A DNA stretch of 64,000 nt from Undaria pinnatifida (GCA_012845835.1 JABAKD010000009.1:6114904-6178903); one strand, 5' to 3'. Counted from the stretch's first letter, positions 11,701 to 21,794 are shown. Notes: generated from the sequence alone by a model not told the origin. Numbers and translations are program-made.

Positions 11701-13449
11701 ACTTCAAGTGTGCTGTTCCCTAAAACGTGGGTGCAGTGCTACATGGTTTCAAACTGTTTTTGCTTGGCAGGTTTTAAGCCTCCACAACATTGGAAACCCT
11801 TTCTTGCCTGGTGAGCCCAACTTTTACACTGTCGCGTTTATACCCACGTTGTTCACTGCTCAAGGTTCGTTTTAGTCTATTAATAGACGGGTGTCCCAAA
11901 TGGACAGTATACTCCCGGTGAAAAATTGTAACGAATGCAACGTATTTATGATATTCTGACGAACGCCTGCCGGGTTTCCAAAATCCGCGGTTTAATCGTT
12001 TTTTCCTCTATCCGATGCCCACGTCTAGAAACCTTTACAACGACTGCGCTAATACGGACGTTTCGGGGCAAATTTGCTTGAAATTGGACGTGAACTATGC
12101 TTACGGTAGTAAAATTAAGTTTCTTTACCTTCAGCTTTGACGTTGCGAAACTAAAACGATCCAACCAAAAGTAAGCCCTCAGTTAGTTGACTTTACGCCG
12201 GCAGCTGATTTTCTGCGTCTTTCACATAAAGTAGCGTGATCGAAGTGGAACTATTACACACAACTTGTACAGAGCAGAGGAGTTTCGACGAAATCCGCGA
12301 TCTCAAAGCTGAAGCGTTTTCATCCTTTTTTTCTTCAAAATAGGGAGCGCCACAACCACAACCGAATGAGGGTGCTGACCCCCGAGAAGGCCGAAAGAAA
12401 ACTATTGCTGGCCGGGAGCAAATCGCTCGCGGTTTTGTCATTGACGGACGGCAAGAGGTGAAGTGTTGTTGTTGTTGTTGTTGTTTTTGTTGTTGTTGTT
12501 GTTGCTGTTGTTGCTGTTGTTGCTGTTGTCTTCGGTGTTTTGTAACTGAGAATTCTGTGTTAAAATGTATTTCGGAACAAATATGTCTTCACGTGCTGAT
12601 CTCGACCGCTAACCCTAGCCATGCAAACAACCATACAGATATCCATAATAGTAAGCATACCAATTCACACACATATAACCACACCAAAAAACATACCAAT
12701 TGCCTCAAAAATAACCATATCGTACAAAGAACGTGCTGATAACCATGAAGGCAACCATCCAATTAGCGATGTAAATAGCCGTACAAGAAACCGTACGGAT
12801 AGCCATACCAATAACTATATAATCACACCTATAACCATACAATAACTCATACAAATAGCCACAAGAGTAGTCATATAAAAAACGAACAGATGTCCATACA
12901 GGCGACCACCCAATTAACGATACCATATGTGGATGACAGGGTACGTAGATACCGCCAATCTCCGATCATAAATGCCAACCATGAAGACGCGTTAACAAAC
13001 GCCCAGTTTATGAGACCTGCCATCAATAATGGCTCTTCACAATGGTTGACGTTCGGCAATATCAAACCCGAATGCAACCGGGAGCCCAGGGTCCTTTATG
13101 AGAACGACCCAAGCTCCCTCATCTCACTCAATAAGATCTCCCCTCGCTTAACGCGAGATAAGTTAGTGAAGGCACCTCCTTGCCACATGGGCGAAAGAAC
13201 AAGCGAGTCTCGGCCTCGGCCAACCCCGTCCAAGACCAACACAAGGCCGACATCACCGGAGGAGTCGACTTTCATATTGTCGTCGACGATGAGATAACCA
13301 TAGCATTGTATTAATCATCTTAACGCCCCTGCAGGAATGTTGATGAATCTTCGGCTATGGCGGAGGGATCACGGCAAAAGCGACGTAAAAGCGGAACAAG
13401 CGCAGAGCTAGCACCAAAAAGCAAAACAAATAACCATAAACACGAATAA
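1..13449 (+). CDS. Gene 1: repetitive-exon protein, family unknown (5' partial)
   Basis: Ten exons join in phase: <1-2340, 2948-3083, 4112-4458, 5291-5410 (donor uncertain), 6453-6572, 6873-7020, 7947-8061, 8611-8818, 9835-9947 and 13335-13449, where TAA closes the frame. The sum is 3762 nt, or 1253 residues plus stop, without the part left of the window. The first ~730 residues are degenerate 81-97 residue repeats rich in Ser/Ala/Pro, each with a basic RRRSMRC-like cluster. The remaining ~500 residues look mostly helical (for example LLAELVPLEG, FLRSLLESDVVEAAVAQA, DKLKTWLQTE) and end in a basic tail (SRQKRRKS). I do not recognise the family. The basic clusters suggest a nuclear or nucleic-acid-associated protein, which is inference only. 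The true start lies upstream. Phase agreement over nine junctions makes the model credible. An alternative last exon exists at 13545-13629. Confidence 0.72.
2341..2947 (+). other. Intron with (TTG)n tract and telomere-like motif
   Basis: Intron of gene 1. It holds a (TTG)n microsatellite at about 2728-2776 and, at 2868-2888, a short CCCTAA-like stretch next to a motif also found at 24416-24450 and, inverted, at 23880-23920. No coding signal was seen. Confidence 0.6.
2948..3083 (+). CDS. Gene 1 exon b
   Basis: It begins after a TAG acceptor and ends at CAG|GTGACG in phase 1. It encodes a helical stretch around LLRSVLAELVAAE. The donor lies at the very edge of a dispersed repeat (3084-3280). 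Confidence 0.6.
3084..3280 (+). repeat. Dispersed repeat D, copy without miniature insert
   Basis: It resembles 61600-61880 and, more distantly, 21795-22080. Shared blocks include GAGGTAGTGCTTTTTGG-like, AACCCAAAATCGTCGG and a CAGTTTGTGGGTGAGGTATAC-type end. At 3148-3154 it has a single TTAACCC where the other two copies carry a ~90 bp insert flanked by TTAACCC on both sides. Confidence 0.6.
3900..4080 (+). repeat. CCATA-type pentanucleotide tract
   Basis: Degenerate CATAC/CCATA repeats lie in the intron just upstream of the acceptor at 4111. The tract makes spurious long frames on both strands. Confidence 0.7.
4112..4458 (+). CDS. Gene 1 exon c
   Basis: The acceptor is CCCCACAG and the donor CAG|GTGCGA. 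It enters with two bases that complete an alanine codon from exon b and leaves in phase 0 (115 full codons). It encodes amphipathic helices (VAKCLQSVTEAQQRFQEAL, then AARFLLAELVPLEG) separated by a Gly-rich loop. Confidence 0.68.
4490..4560 (+). repeat. GGTGGGCG minisatellite
   Basis: A short run of GGGTGGGCGGGT-like repeats just inside the intron after exon c. It is G-rich on the plus strand and could form quadruplexes. Confidence 0.6.
4781..5208 (+). repeat. Two tandem 214-bp units in intron
   Basis: The unit starts with CTCTCTCCGCCTCTCACGCC at 4781 and again at 4995. Both copies carry TTCTAATAAACACGA and TCAAGTTCAGGGTCAGGAGC. It is extremely C-rich on the plus strand, which produces Pro-rich shadow frames. 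Confidence 0.85.
5291..5410 (+). CDS. Gene 1 exon d (donor uncertain)
   Basis: It starts after TTTCAG in phase 0 and encodes about 40 residues (VPVKSLVRERLGGMLSSLL and onward). I end it at GCTGCC|GTGTCC because a dispersed repeat (copies near 5760 and 5950) begins exactly there and because exon e needs phase 0. Other phase-0 donors are at 5309 (GTGAGG) and 5477 (AGCAAG|GTGATC). Confidence 0.45.
5411..6040 (+). repeat. Three scattered copies of a short GACAGAAGG repeat
   Basis: Related blocks begin near 5418, 5760 and 5955. Each runs GACAGAAGG, a Gly/Arg-like GGGGAGGAGAGCC, a poly-C run and CAGCAAGGTGATC. All lie in or at the edge of the intron after exon d. Confidence 0.6.
6130..6310 (-). 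repeat. SINE-like family E copy (minus)
   Basis: Reverse complement of the element at 45627-45800: a GAAAGGAGAA tail side, GGATCTGAGTTACG, and a CGCGATAAAA block at the far end. It lies in an intron of gene 1. Confidence 0.6.
6453..6572 (+). CDS. Gene 1 exon e
   Basis: CTATAG acceptor, CTGG|GTAAGT donor, 40 codons, phase 0 to 0. It encodes VHEVVKLTPQTAKRGPSEA and a short AFSRALRW helix. Confidence 0.68.
6873..7020 (+). CDS. Gene 1 exon f
   Basis: The acceptor GCCGAATAG follows a pyrimidine tract and the donor is GGGCG|GTGAGA. It enters in phase 0 and leaves in phase 1. It encodes a helical, acidic stretch (GAIDAAEEFLTGTGDGKLAE, then a Val/Ala-rich helix). Confidence 0.68.
7070..7715 (+). 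repeat. GGCACTATA satellite-like repeats
   Basis: Many short copies of CCGGCACTATAGAG-type sequence lie in clusters at 7075-7250 and 7600-7712, inside the intron after exon f. A further cluster is at 15120-15300. Confidence 0.7.
7947..8061 (+). CDS. Gene 1 exon g
   Basis: CGACCAG acceptor, GCGGG|GTGAGT donor. Its first two bases complete an alanine codon from exon f and it leaves in phase 2. It encodes FRARTFLRSLLESDVVEAAV followed by a Gly-Trp turn and another helix. Confidence 0.7.
8340..8580 (+). repeat. CCTACCCTGC pentamer-rich tract
   Basis: Degenerate CCTAC/CCTGC repeats fill the region before the acceptor of exon h. They look like local slippage sequence, not a telomere. Confidence 0.7.
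8611..8818 (+). CDS. Gene 1 exon h
   Basis: CTACGCAG acceptor, GCGAG|GTGGGT donor, phase 2 in and phase 0 out. It encodes 69 full codons of strongly helical sequence (LSLTLLSDVDKLKTWLQTE, VENVVQKLLVLLVPLSEN). The helix pattern is vaguely like HEAT or TFIIS N-terminal bundles, but I cannot assign it. Confidence 0.72.
8840..9640 (+). repeat. Intronic ~115-bp tandem satellite
   Basis: At least six diverged units, each with a CCTCTTGTAT(C)GT block, CGTCTCCTCTATAC, a CCTCTGAAGTCC block and AAAAGGGTTT. They fill most of the intron between exons h and i. Confidence 0.85.
9835..9947 (+). CDS. Gene 1 exon i
   Basis: CGCCCAG acceptor, CCATGG|GTGAGT donor, phase 0 in and phase 2 out. It encodes a polar stretch beginning NVSDVRSRFSFPTVTEV and ending AAEEFHG. 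Both downstream terminal exons fit its phase. Confidence 0.66.
9948..10715 (+). repeat. Donor-derived tandem array in intron
   Basis: The intron starts with GTGAGTGTCATTCATGT. Copies of this donor context recur near 10019, 10168, 10241, 10333, 10425, 10570 and 10708, each preceded by TTTCCTGG/TTCCTGC and followed by GAATATTATA. The unit is about 70-150 bp, and the central units (10241-10470) are nearly identical at ~92 bp. Confidence 0.85.
12462..12530 (+). repeat. (TGT/TGC)n microsatellite
   Basis: A GTT/GCT trinucleotide run in the large last intron of gene 1. It produces a poly-Cys shadow frame. Confidence 0.9.
12615..12905 (+). repeat. ACCATACAAATAGCC-type short tandem repeats
   Basis: Degenerate 10-14 bp repeats of the form AACCATACAAATAGCC. 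No coding potential is apparent. Confidence 0.7.
13335..13449 (+). CDS. Gene 1 terminal exon, copy 1
   Basis: The acceptor is CCCCTGCAG. One base completes a glycine codon from exon i, then NVDESSAMAEGSRQKRRKSG and a Lys-rich tail run to TAA at 13447-13449. The basic tail could act as a nuclear localisation signal (inference). Confidence 0.65.
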
Positions 13450-13544
13450 TAATACTCACAATCAAGCTAACAACCTACTACCGAGGTATACACACATCAT
13501 GCAACTAACAATACTAATAAAAGCGCACTCTGACACGCCCGCAG

Positions 13545-13629
13545 GGTGACTGATCAAGCTTCGGCTGTGGCGGAGGAATCACGGCAAAAGCGGTCTAAGC
13601 GGAGCAAGCGCAGAGCGAGCATCATGTAG
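13545..13629 (+). CDS. Gene 1 alternative terminal exon, copy 2
   Basis: The acceptor is GCCCGCAG, followed by one G and VTDQASAVAEESRQKRSKRS with a basic end and TAG at 13627-13629. It is clearly related to copy 1 (ESSAMAEGSRQKRRKS versus QASAVAEESRQKRSKR) and fits the same phase. Either could be used, which gives two C-termini. Confidence 0.55.
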
Positions 13630-14181
13630 CGATGTAGGGCAACCTTCAAGATCTCCTGACAAGGCCTCTCTTAGCACCTTCCTGCGCCGCTGCTACCAAC
13701 TTTGAATGAACACAGCAATCAACAGTATTACGCAGGGCTCTTCACAGGTCATGCCCCGATCCGGGTCAGGAGATGGTCCAAATCTCGCGGGTCGTGTCGG
13801 AGTGGGTCAGGAGGTATCCGAATTATCACGGGTTTTTGTCGGGCCGGACCAGGCGGTTTTCCAATCTCACGGGTCGGGTCCGTTAACCCTGATCCGATCC
13901 GACCCGCGAGAAGTGTCGCGATCCGTGAGAAGCCCTGGGATTATCAACATGAATGGTAGTATTGATGTATTTATATTATGTGCCAGGTAGGGGAGAAGGG
14001 AAGACATCTGTGACCACGGTTTGTCTTGAATGTCGCTGAGGGTAAAAACCTCCCACGAGTTGAGCTTGAGAGTAAAAGTGAGGACCAAACATAACGAGAT
14101 AGCAGTAGAGCAGTAATAATAGTTGTAGTATTAATAGCATAATATTATAATACTTCGAAGTATACAATAATGTTGGCACGG

Positions 14182-14213
<32 letters not shown>

Positions 14214-15119
14214 TAGTAGTGGCCGTAGTAGAGGTGGTGGTAGTGACGGTTGTGGGAGCGGCATAGTATTATGTAGTAGGAGGCTGGATTTGGTGGCAGA
14301 AGGCTCGAAGGGTTTCCGTCAACCCGTTGCTGCGCATGCATATCTGTATAGCGCCTCCTTGGGGACCTGGCTTATGGGGTGTTTTTTGTCCGGTAGTGCT
14401 GGAAATCCGTTCGTTTTCGCTGTTTACTATTTTTGAGGGGCTGAACACTGCTCGTTTGCCTGGGTCGTGTGCACGGTGATGCCATTGCTCGCGTTTTACC
14501 GCAAATTGATACCCATGGGTGCATACAGTCGTGATTTGCATGTTCCGCTTTTTCGGTGTCCAGTGCGTTTGGCATCGCGTGGTAAGTTGTCCTCGCTGTA
14601 TTTACTTGCTATTTACGCCTGTCTCGTAGTTGACGACCGTGGACGTCAAATAAGAATCGGCACGGACACTTACTGTGCTGGACGTCGACGGCTATCTAGA
14701 AAGAACGGTTCAGTGTGAAAAGCACACCAGCGTCGATCAACCGTTGTGGGGGAGGTATATCAGCGAAGCACGTCTGGTATTGACCACGCTTTTCTCGCGT
14801 TGGCTGTCTCGTGCCCCCACGATTATACCGTGTGAAACACCAAAACGAGACTCCAACGACAAGCGGGTTTCCCTTGGTTTCCTTCTTTTTTCCGGGAAGA
14901 TTAATGAGTGATGATCGACGAGGAACCTCATGCTGCACGCTGTCGAGCGTTGAAATAAATTATATATACTGCATAGTTTCTCGGTTGAGAGACCCCGTCA
15001 GTCCGAAATATTTGGCCAAAACGCCACCGCTATATGGTAGCATGCGTCATTACGGTGTATGAACGGGCGCCATCATGGAGTACAGTACCAGCCATAATTC
15101 AGTGAAGAGTTCCTAATCC
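13630..15119. other. Intergenic, no gene seen
   Basis: It contains ACCCG/GGGTC-rich tracts (13750-13925), a truncated SINE-like piece (13983-14090) and an AGC/AGT trinucleotide run (14180-14224). Frames here are short and show no domain or splice logic. Confidence 0.5.
13983..14090 (+). repeat. Truncated SINE-like copy
   Basis: It shares GAAGGGAAGACA, TGTGACCACGG and TTGTC with the SINE family, and a TCGCTGAGGGTAAA/GAGTTGAGC end with the copy at 61003-61125. Confidence 0.55.
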
Positions 15120-15305
15120 GAAGTGCCGGTATGGGTCAGTCCCAAAACATACCTGCACAATCCAGGGCGCCCCGCACTATTAGGCATAGGGGTACTTTAG
15201 AGGGTTCCAGTCGTGCCAAGCGATTTCACCGGCACTATAGAGGGCAGTGGCACTATTCATCTGGCACTATTGGGGCGCCCCACAGTACCTGCATGCCGTG
15301 GCGCC
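15120..15305 (+). repeat. GGCACTATA satellite cluster
   Basis: Same motif as 7070-7715 (CCGGCACTATAGAGGGCAGT). It also has GTGCCAAGCGATTTCACCG, which links this motif to the 108-bp satellite at 39395-39715. Confidence 0.65.
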
Positions 15306-15359
15306 GTCGCGCTATCTTGCCCGATCCCACTTTGTATGTGCGAGTTTTCCCGTGATGTG

Positions 15360-15820
15360 AGGGCTACACAAGAGACCTTGGTCCATCTTCGAAAACACCA
15401 AGGACAAGCGCCTGAATGGGTAGGGTGGACCGTAACTGGACCAAGTCCGGCGGAAGGTTGTTTTCTCGTGGCCGCGGTTTTGTTAGTGGGTGAGCTTGCG
15501 CAAGTCTCACAGTACCCTGAGAGATGACTTTCCGAGTGGCCGTCTCCACCACGCCTGATTCCCAGGGATCAAGTTGGGTCGACAAGCTCACGCATCCGTA
15601 TACAACGGCAGCTTGCTCTGCTGGAGTATTAGCGGTGACCACCGGTAGGGACATCGCTCGCGCTGTCGTTACCACGGGAACTGAAGGATACGCCAGGAAA
15701 CGCTGGGTTTCGAATACTAATGATTTGAACTGACACACGACATGTATGAACATATGTGGAAGTGTGGTGAGCTTGAGCTTTATTTTGACCAATCCGCCGG
15801 AGGATGAAAACAAACACACC
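15360..15820 (-). other. Possible transposon-derived fragment
   Basis: A 151-codon open frame on the minus strand lacks a recognisable domain. Its upstream end (15725-15810) is repeated in inverted orientation at 35465-35575, with CTCAAGCTCACCACACTTC in both. The sequence therefore belongs to a dispersed element. I would not call a gene. Confidence 0.3.
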
Positions 15821-16780
15821 TAAACGTGTGAGACGGTGCACTTTGTAGCTCTTGCGAGATACTCGCGTGTGTAGTGGATATTGTAACTACCGTAAAGTGT
15901 GTGCGTTGGTGGAAAAACTCAACCCAAACGCAGCCCCGAACAACCCAACCCAACCCAGCAAAAATTGCTAGCAAAAAATTGCTTTTTAGAGTTTGCACCT
16001 TATTGCTACCAATTACTAGACTATAGTCAGCTCGGGCCGTTTACCCCATTTTCAACTCCTAAAAGTATCGCCATGTTATGAGGACTCTTCGATCATGATT
16101 TACAGAGTTCACGCGAAAAACAGGCATGCGAGATGCAGGAAAGGGGTCCTACAGGAAATGAGTCTCTATTTTTGGCGCTGTCAGAAATTAGAAAACGCGC
16201 TTCGCTTTTAACTCCTTTACAGCCCCAGAAACCCTCTTTATACTGATTCGAAGTAATATGCCCCCAGAAACGGGTTTCCAGTTGTAAATGCGTTAAGACA
16301 CGTGCTACGGTGTAAAAGTGCACTATGTTTTGTTCCTGGGGCTTCTCGCTTGGGGAGCTGTATACCCCCATCCAACATCTTGCTTATAGAGTAACCTGAA
16401 AGGTGCAACCTGGTCGCCAAACCCATGCCTTAGATGTAAATAATATTCATACCAAAAATCGCAAAACAAGAATGACCTTCCAAGGATTGTGGCTTGAAGA
16501 GAGCCCCGTCATTCATATTATTTTTTCGGCAAAAAGTGGTATATACCTTAATACCTATATCGTAGCCGCAACCCCGACCACCTGGGAGAAATTCTCGGTG
16601 GGATGAAAAAGTATTGAGGGGGCTAGTGTGGACTATCAAACATTTGGTCTTGGGCCAAGTCGTAGTGTAAAAGACCACACACACATGTAATACGTGCTTC
16701 GTATTCGCTGAGTGCGGTTGGATCAGGTGATGCGGTGGTGGACAAACGTGTTTGTTTGCAAATTCCGAAGGTTAAGTTCT
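15821..16780. other. Intergenic with one miniature element
   Basis: No gene was seen. A diverged copy of the TTAA-flanked miniature element sits at about 16207-16296. Confidence 0.5.
16207..16296 (+). mobile_element. TTAA-flanked miniature element B, diverged
   Basis: TTTTAACTCCTTTACAGCCC at the left and GGGTTTCCAGTTGTAAATGC then GTTAA at the right. The layout matches 21846-21937. Confidence 0.55.
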
Positions 16781-16985
16781 GGAGGGTTTGTGGATTCCGG
16801 GTAAGGGTATGGGAGTCTTACAGAACTTCCAGAAGTTTCGGGTACGGGTATGGAAGTGTTACAGAGCTTCCAGAAGTTCGGGGTATTGTGGCACGGGCGT
16901 ACATAACTTACAGAAGTTCCGGGTACGGGTATGAATGTCCTACACAACTTACAGAAGTTCCGGGTACGGGCAATACCCGGGTAAA
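16780..16985 (+). repeat. Minisatellite of ~40-bp units
   Basis: Repeated CAGAAGTTCCGGGTACGGGT and TACAGAACTT blocks. The same minisatellite recurs at 18420-18700. Confidence 0.8.
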
Positions 16986-17639
16986 TGCACACCCCCTCGG
17001 GGGGGAGTTCAAATTGAAGTGGAATATTCAATCCAACTTGCATGACATGTTCTCACTGGGCCAATGCCCCCGAGGCAATCTGTCGTAGATTTATTAAGGG
17101 AACAATAAATTATCGACAAAACCACCATCGAGAGAGGCGATAATGGTGAACCTCAATGAGTGGCGACCGGGGCAACAGCCGCGCTCACTGCTATGCTACG
17201 CTGTAACAGATCATACCATAGCGTACCCCGGCTGTGGCGCTTCAAATTAATTAATGGCGGTCTCAAGCCCATATATTTCCACCAGCTCGATAAAACCCGA
17301 GTGTCGCGACAGAGAAGCGAAACTACCGAAAACACAGAGGATAGTTCAAGACGTCGATGGTAGCTGCATCGCCGTCACGGCAGATCGATGTATTATTCCG
17401 ATCGGAGAAAAAAAACGTGGTTTTCCCATGGGAGCCAAATTCGTATGTTTCCACCAAATCGAATCGAATTCAATTCGATTAACAAAAATGAATATTTTCG
17501 ATTCAGAATAGGTGTCCTCCGTTAATGTAATACGTGGCCACGGGTTGGAAACGAAAGAAACATGAACATGACCTACATGAATAGTAGGTGCTACTATTAT
17601 CACTCTTATCATAATATACGCACTTCCACGCACTTGATA

Positions 17640-18050
17640 TCACCTCATTATTTTTCAAGAGCCATCCATGCCGCTGCTGCAATTCACCCCCCCCCCCCCC
17701 CCGCGCCGAACCCTCGAACGCTCCGCCCTCTCCTCACTGGTTGTACGACTTACAGGATATACATGATAAACTGGTGCATTCGTTCCAAAACCGTCAGATT
17801 TATCCCCTTAAAGGATTTATTTATAGTTTCCACGCACAGATTGAGCTGCCCCGCCCGTCCTGCCCCCCCCCCCCCCCTCCCGCTCCCTCTCGATCAAGCC
17901 CAGGCCCCCACGTCCGTAAAAACTCCGCCCTCCCCTTACCGGTTATTCGACTCACAGGATTCACTGATGCATTTCCTTCCACAGCTGCCACATTTTGTCC
18001 CCCTCAAAAACGGGTTTTATAGTTTCCGCGCACAGACTGACTAACATCAC
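17640..18050 (+). repeat. Two tandem ~195-bp units with poly-C
   Basis: Both units contain a poly-C run, CTCCGCCCTC, GACT(T/C)ACAGGAT and TTATAGTTTCC(A/G)CGCAC. A further piece lies inverted at 39935-40010. Confidence 0.7.
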
Positions 18051-18084
18051 CCTGTTGACCCTCGTACAAGCTACACTGTAGTTG

Positions 18085-18200
18085 CAAGGAGGGTCGCCGA
18101 CCTATATCCTCAATGAGGACACACAACACGTAATACGCGCGATCGGAGTATCACAAACAGCGCGCAAAGATGAGTTTCGACAAAATATTCGATCTCACAG
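18085..18200 (+). repeat. Dispersed repeat J
   Basis: GACCTATATCCTCAATGAGG followed by AATACGCGCGATCGGAGTAT. It is inverted at 39800-39905, with a diverged piece at 51935-51985. Confidence 0.6.
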
Positions 18201-18419
18201 CTGGAGGAGTGTATTTTTATTTTTACAATATACGATACGTACTACATACAGTACTTCTACGTACAGCTGTGCTTTCGGTGTTCGGTTGGTGTCACTAACA
18301 AGATATGACATAATAATAAAATGCATAATACATTCGTCTTTGGGTTATTAAACTTGAATTAATGCACGTGGGCTCCCCGGGTGTTGTAACAAAGGTATAC
18401 CCGTACCCCGAGTATTGTG

Positions 18420-18700
18420 TCTCAGTCTTACAGAAGTCTCAGAAGCTCCGGGTTAGGGTATGGGGATCTTACAGAACTTACAGAAGTTTCCGGGTATTGT
18501 GGCATGGGCGTACAGAACTCACATAAGTTATAAAAATGATATATCCTAACCCCGGGTATTTGTGGCACTGGCGTACAGAACTTCCAGAAGTTCCGGGTAC
18601 GGGTATGAATGTCGTGCAGAATTTCCAAAAGTTCCGGGTACTGGTATGAATGTTCTACAGAACCTACAGAAGTTCTTTGCAGGATAATACCCGTGGTAAA
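18420..18700 (+). repeat. Minisatellite of ~40-bp units, second locus
   Basis: Same unit as 16780-16985 (TTCCAGAAGTTCCGGGTA, GGGTATGAATGT). Confidence 0.8.
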
Positions 18701-18799
18701 TACCCCGGGTATGGTTTGAGTAATTAAAGGGAAACCATTCGATCAGGCAACGGGCGGCGGTTTTTGCGGATCGGCGTCGTAGACAATCATTTCCTTAAG

Positions 18800-19085
18800 C
18801 TCCATCACCAACATCCCCGCCGACAACCACCGCCACCATCCGCCACCCCCACCATCACCACCATCACCACCACCAAAAACCAACACCAACACCACCATTG
18901 TGGTCCTACCGCTGTTGTACCATCTCTGTTACCATCCGTCACCCCCACCACCCCTCACCAATACCATCATCACCACCCCTAACACCACCACCGCCACCAT
19001 CGCCATCACCACCATCACCAATAACACCACCAACCCCCCCATCACCACCAACTCCAACAGCACCACAATCGTGGTTCTGCCGCTG
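18800..19085 (+). repeat. (CAC)n / (ACC)n tract
   Basis: Long degenerate CAC repeats. A near-duplicate GTGGTCCTACCGCTGTTGTA / GTGGTTCTGCCGCTGTTGTA bracket lies at 18899 and 19069. Confidence 0.8.
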
Positions 19086-19178
19086 TTGTACCATCTTAAT
19101 AGTTGTTTTTACTCCGCGCGCGGAGATGCCGGCGAGTACAACGAACCATCTCAACCCTACTTACTACCGGAATGTGTT

Positions 19179-19181
<3 letters not shown>

Positions 19182-19209
<28 letters not shown>

Positions 19210-19270
19210 TGTCTATCAACTGGCTATCTGTTTATCTGTAGTGCATTCCCGTCTGTCTGTTTGCCTGAGT
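19182..19270 (+). repeat. (CTGT)n microsatellite
   Basis: A CTGT run at 19182-19206, then a decayed continuation. No gene is implied. Confidence 0.85.
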
Positions 19271-19299
19271 GTGACTAGCATGCCAATGTTTTCGTCGCT

Positions 19300-21600
19300 C
19301 GAACATCATGTGGCTATACTCCTCAGGGAAGCCCCTCTCTTTCTTCCCTCCTTCGCCACGGTGATCTCACGCGGCCTGCTAGGTTCTTATCTGGCGAAAA
19401 CGGTGAGATATACTTTAGACCAGAACAATTAGTGAATGCAATAACTGTCGATGCAACAACATTATCGACGCAAGCAGTCTACTTCTCTGTGGAACATGTA
19501 GTATCGATGCAATACGATAACAGGCAAATTGTACGTAGCAGCAATCACAGTACTCTACGTACCGTGGAGGGGAGGGGGGAGAAGAGCCTGCTTTGCGGGT
19601 CGGGGTCTGAGTGATGGCTAGCGAGGGAAAAGGACAAAGAAGAGCGACGACAGAAGATGGGACGAGAAAGAAAAAATAACAAGACCGGAACGTTTTATGT
19701 CTATGCAATGCGTGCTGTAAGAGTAGTATTATAAATAGCATCGATTGCACTACCGGGTATATACGTAGTGTCTTCCTGCTATCAGCGGTGTTTAGTGTTT
19801 TGCTTTATTTGTTGTTCATGATCCCTATAGCCTTTTGTTTTACTCCCTCGCCCGTCTGTAATCGCAACTTAGGTCTGGGGTCTCAAAGCCCGCCCCCCCC
19901 CCCCCCCCCCCCCCATCCCCTCCGCTAGTACAACAATAGACCCCCTCCCCTCCGTTAGTACAACAACAGGTACCTGTACAACCTCTGGTTATAATACTGC
20001 TGTTACTTCCATCTTGTGTAGCCCGATCACGACGATTGGAACTCAGCGCGATTACGATATATATAGCCAAATAGCTTGGCACTTCTCACTTGTAGAGCAA
20101 AAAAATGGATCAGAGCCAAACACCTACCACGACGCGTGTCAAGAGTGAGCCAGCCAAAGACCCACCGCCACGTGTGAAGGATCAGAGGGTTTCAGGACGA
20201 CCCAAAAAAACGCTGGGCTGACTTCGATTTGTTTTGTAAAGGAACACGATGACATTAGCCGCCACCGACTGAATGTTTTTTTTTTTCTCCCTCTTTGGCC
20301 TTTATTGGTTCTAATCCTCGTTCTTGTTTCTTCGCCTTTTAGCTCAGATCCCGGTGATCTCAAGGCAGGACTCTCAGATTCGGGGCATCTCAAGGCAGGA
20401 TCCCCCCCCCCCCCCTTCCCTTCCGATACACGCCACGTTCGCTTTTTATCGCCCGAAACGGTCCGCAGTGGTCTCAAAGGTAACACGGTACAATCGGGAA
20501 GCGAATCCAGGAAACTCCTCGATGGGATCGTGTTCGGCATAATGCCTTCACGGGGGGGAAAACCAAAGCAATAACTTGTTTATACGTCGGCGACCACACC
20601 ACACAACACATGCACACAACCTACTACGGGTGCGTGCACCACGAATATTGAAGCACGCATACACACATTGCTATTTCGTGTGCCTGCCGACCAATACAAC
20701 AGCAGTGTATATATTATTCATCGCAATGCACAAGTACTTTTCTTGTCCCATTTTCCAAAATTCGTGATGCGAACCACATACTACATACGGGTGCATGTGC
20801 ACACGTTATATATCTACTTCTCCGGGGGGTCTGCACGGGACAAGACGACGACCACCATAGCTACCTCCCATACAACGGGCGGGCGCGTATTTCCGATCAG
20901 ATCGTGACATCTGACTGCGTAATCTAACATGTGCCATTTGTCTGCGACATGTATCAAGCGAATACATCTGTACATGTTCTACATGCACACCTCTTCGTGG
21001 GGCTCTAGACGAGACAAAAAAAAAACGCCCACCGCAGCCACCTCTCACACAACGGGCGGGCGCGTATTTCCGATCAGATCAACGACAGTGTAATTTGTGT
21101 ACGATACTTATCATGGTGCCTGCAGTAATACTACCCGAAAGGCTTGTAGCACTAGCCACTGCCCGTATGGACGTAAGACGCATGCATGAAAGCATGCATG
21201 CATGCACGCGGGCTCTTACATAGTACGCATGCATGCACGACAAATCTTACAACCACGTTTTTTTTTTGCCATCCGACAACAACAACGTGGCACTGCTGTA
21301 TGTAGCGTGCAGCATAAACTTAGAAGATCGATCACGCTCATAACCAGTTTTTTAGTAAGCAAGGAAGAAGAATACACCCACGGGGACGTAGTAATATATT
21401 TTACTCCGGAGTACAAACATACGGGATTGGGAATGTAGTGTAGTGTACGTAGGAGTGCTTCCCCGTCAGCCATATATATATGTTTATGTTTGGGCTATTA
21501 CCTACAACTATGTAAAACAAGCCAATTGTACCACTAACTACTAGTAACCTACCCCTGCGTACATGTAGATCCAAGAGAAGACGCTCTGCCATAATAGCAC
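19300..21600. other. Intergenic, repeats only
   Basis: It holds a partial family-E piece (19565-19680), a 25-base poly-C run near 19890, a second poly-C run at 20401, and a duplicated ~90 bp block (20817-20903 and 20990-21082, both ending ACGGGCGGGCGCGTATTTCC). I saw no exon-like segment. Confidence 0.5.
20817..21082 (+). repeat. Duplicated ~90-bp block
   Basis: Copies at 20817-20903 and 20990-21082 share CAACGGGCGGGCGCGTATTT and CCGATCAGATC, 173 bp apart. Confidence 0.75.
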
Positions 21601-21604
21601 AATT

Positions 21605-21790
21605 CGATGCGAGTCGACGAGGGCAGAAGTAGCCGGAATATTCTCGCGATGAAAGAATGAATGCACGCGCACCGTAGCGGGGAGGGCGGAGAAGCGCCTG
21701 TTTATCATGACCCCGGACCTAAGGCACGCCCAGAGAGGGAGAAGGAGAAAGAAAAAATGCGAAGACAACAAAAGGGGTGAGCTAAAAAAA
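21605..21790 (+). repeat. SINE-like family E copy
   Basis: It contains GATGCGAGTCGACGAGGG, TTCTCGCGATGAAAG, ATGACCCCGGACCT and an A-rich GAAGGAGAAAGAAAAAATGC tail, in the same order as 45627-45800. Confidence 0.65.
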
Positions 21791-21794
21791 AAAA

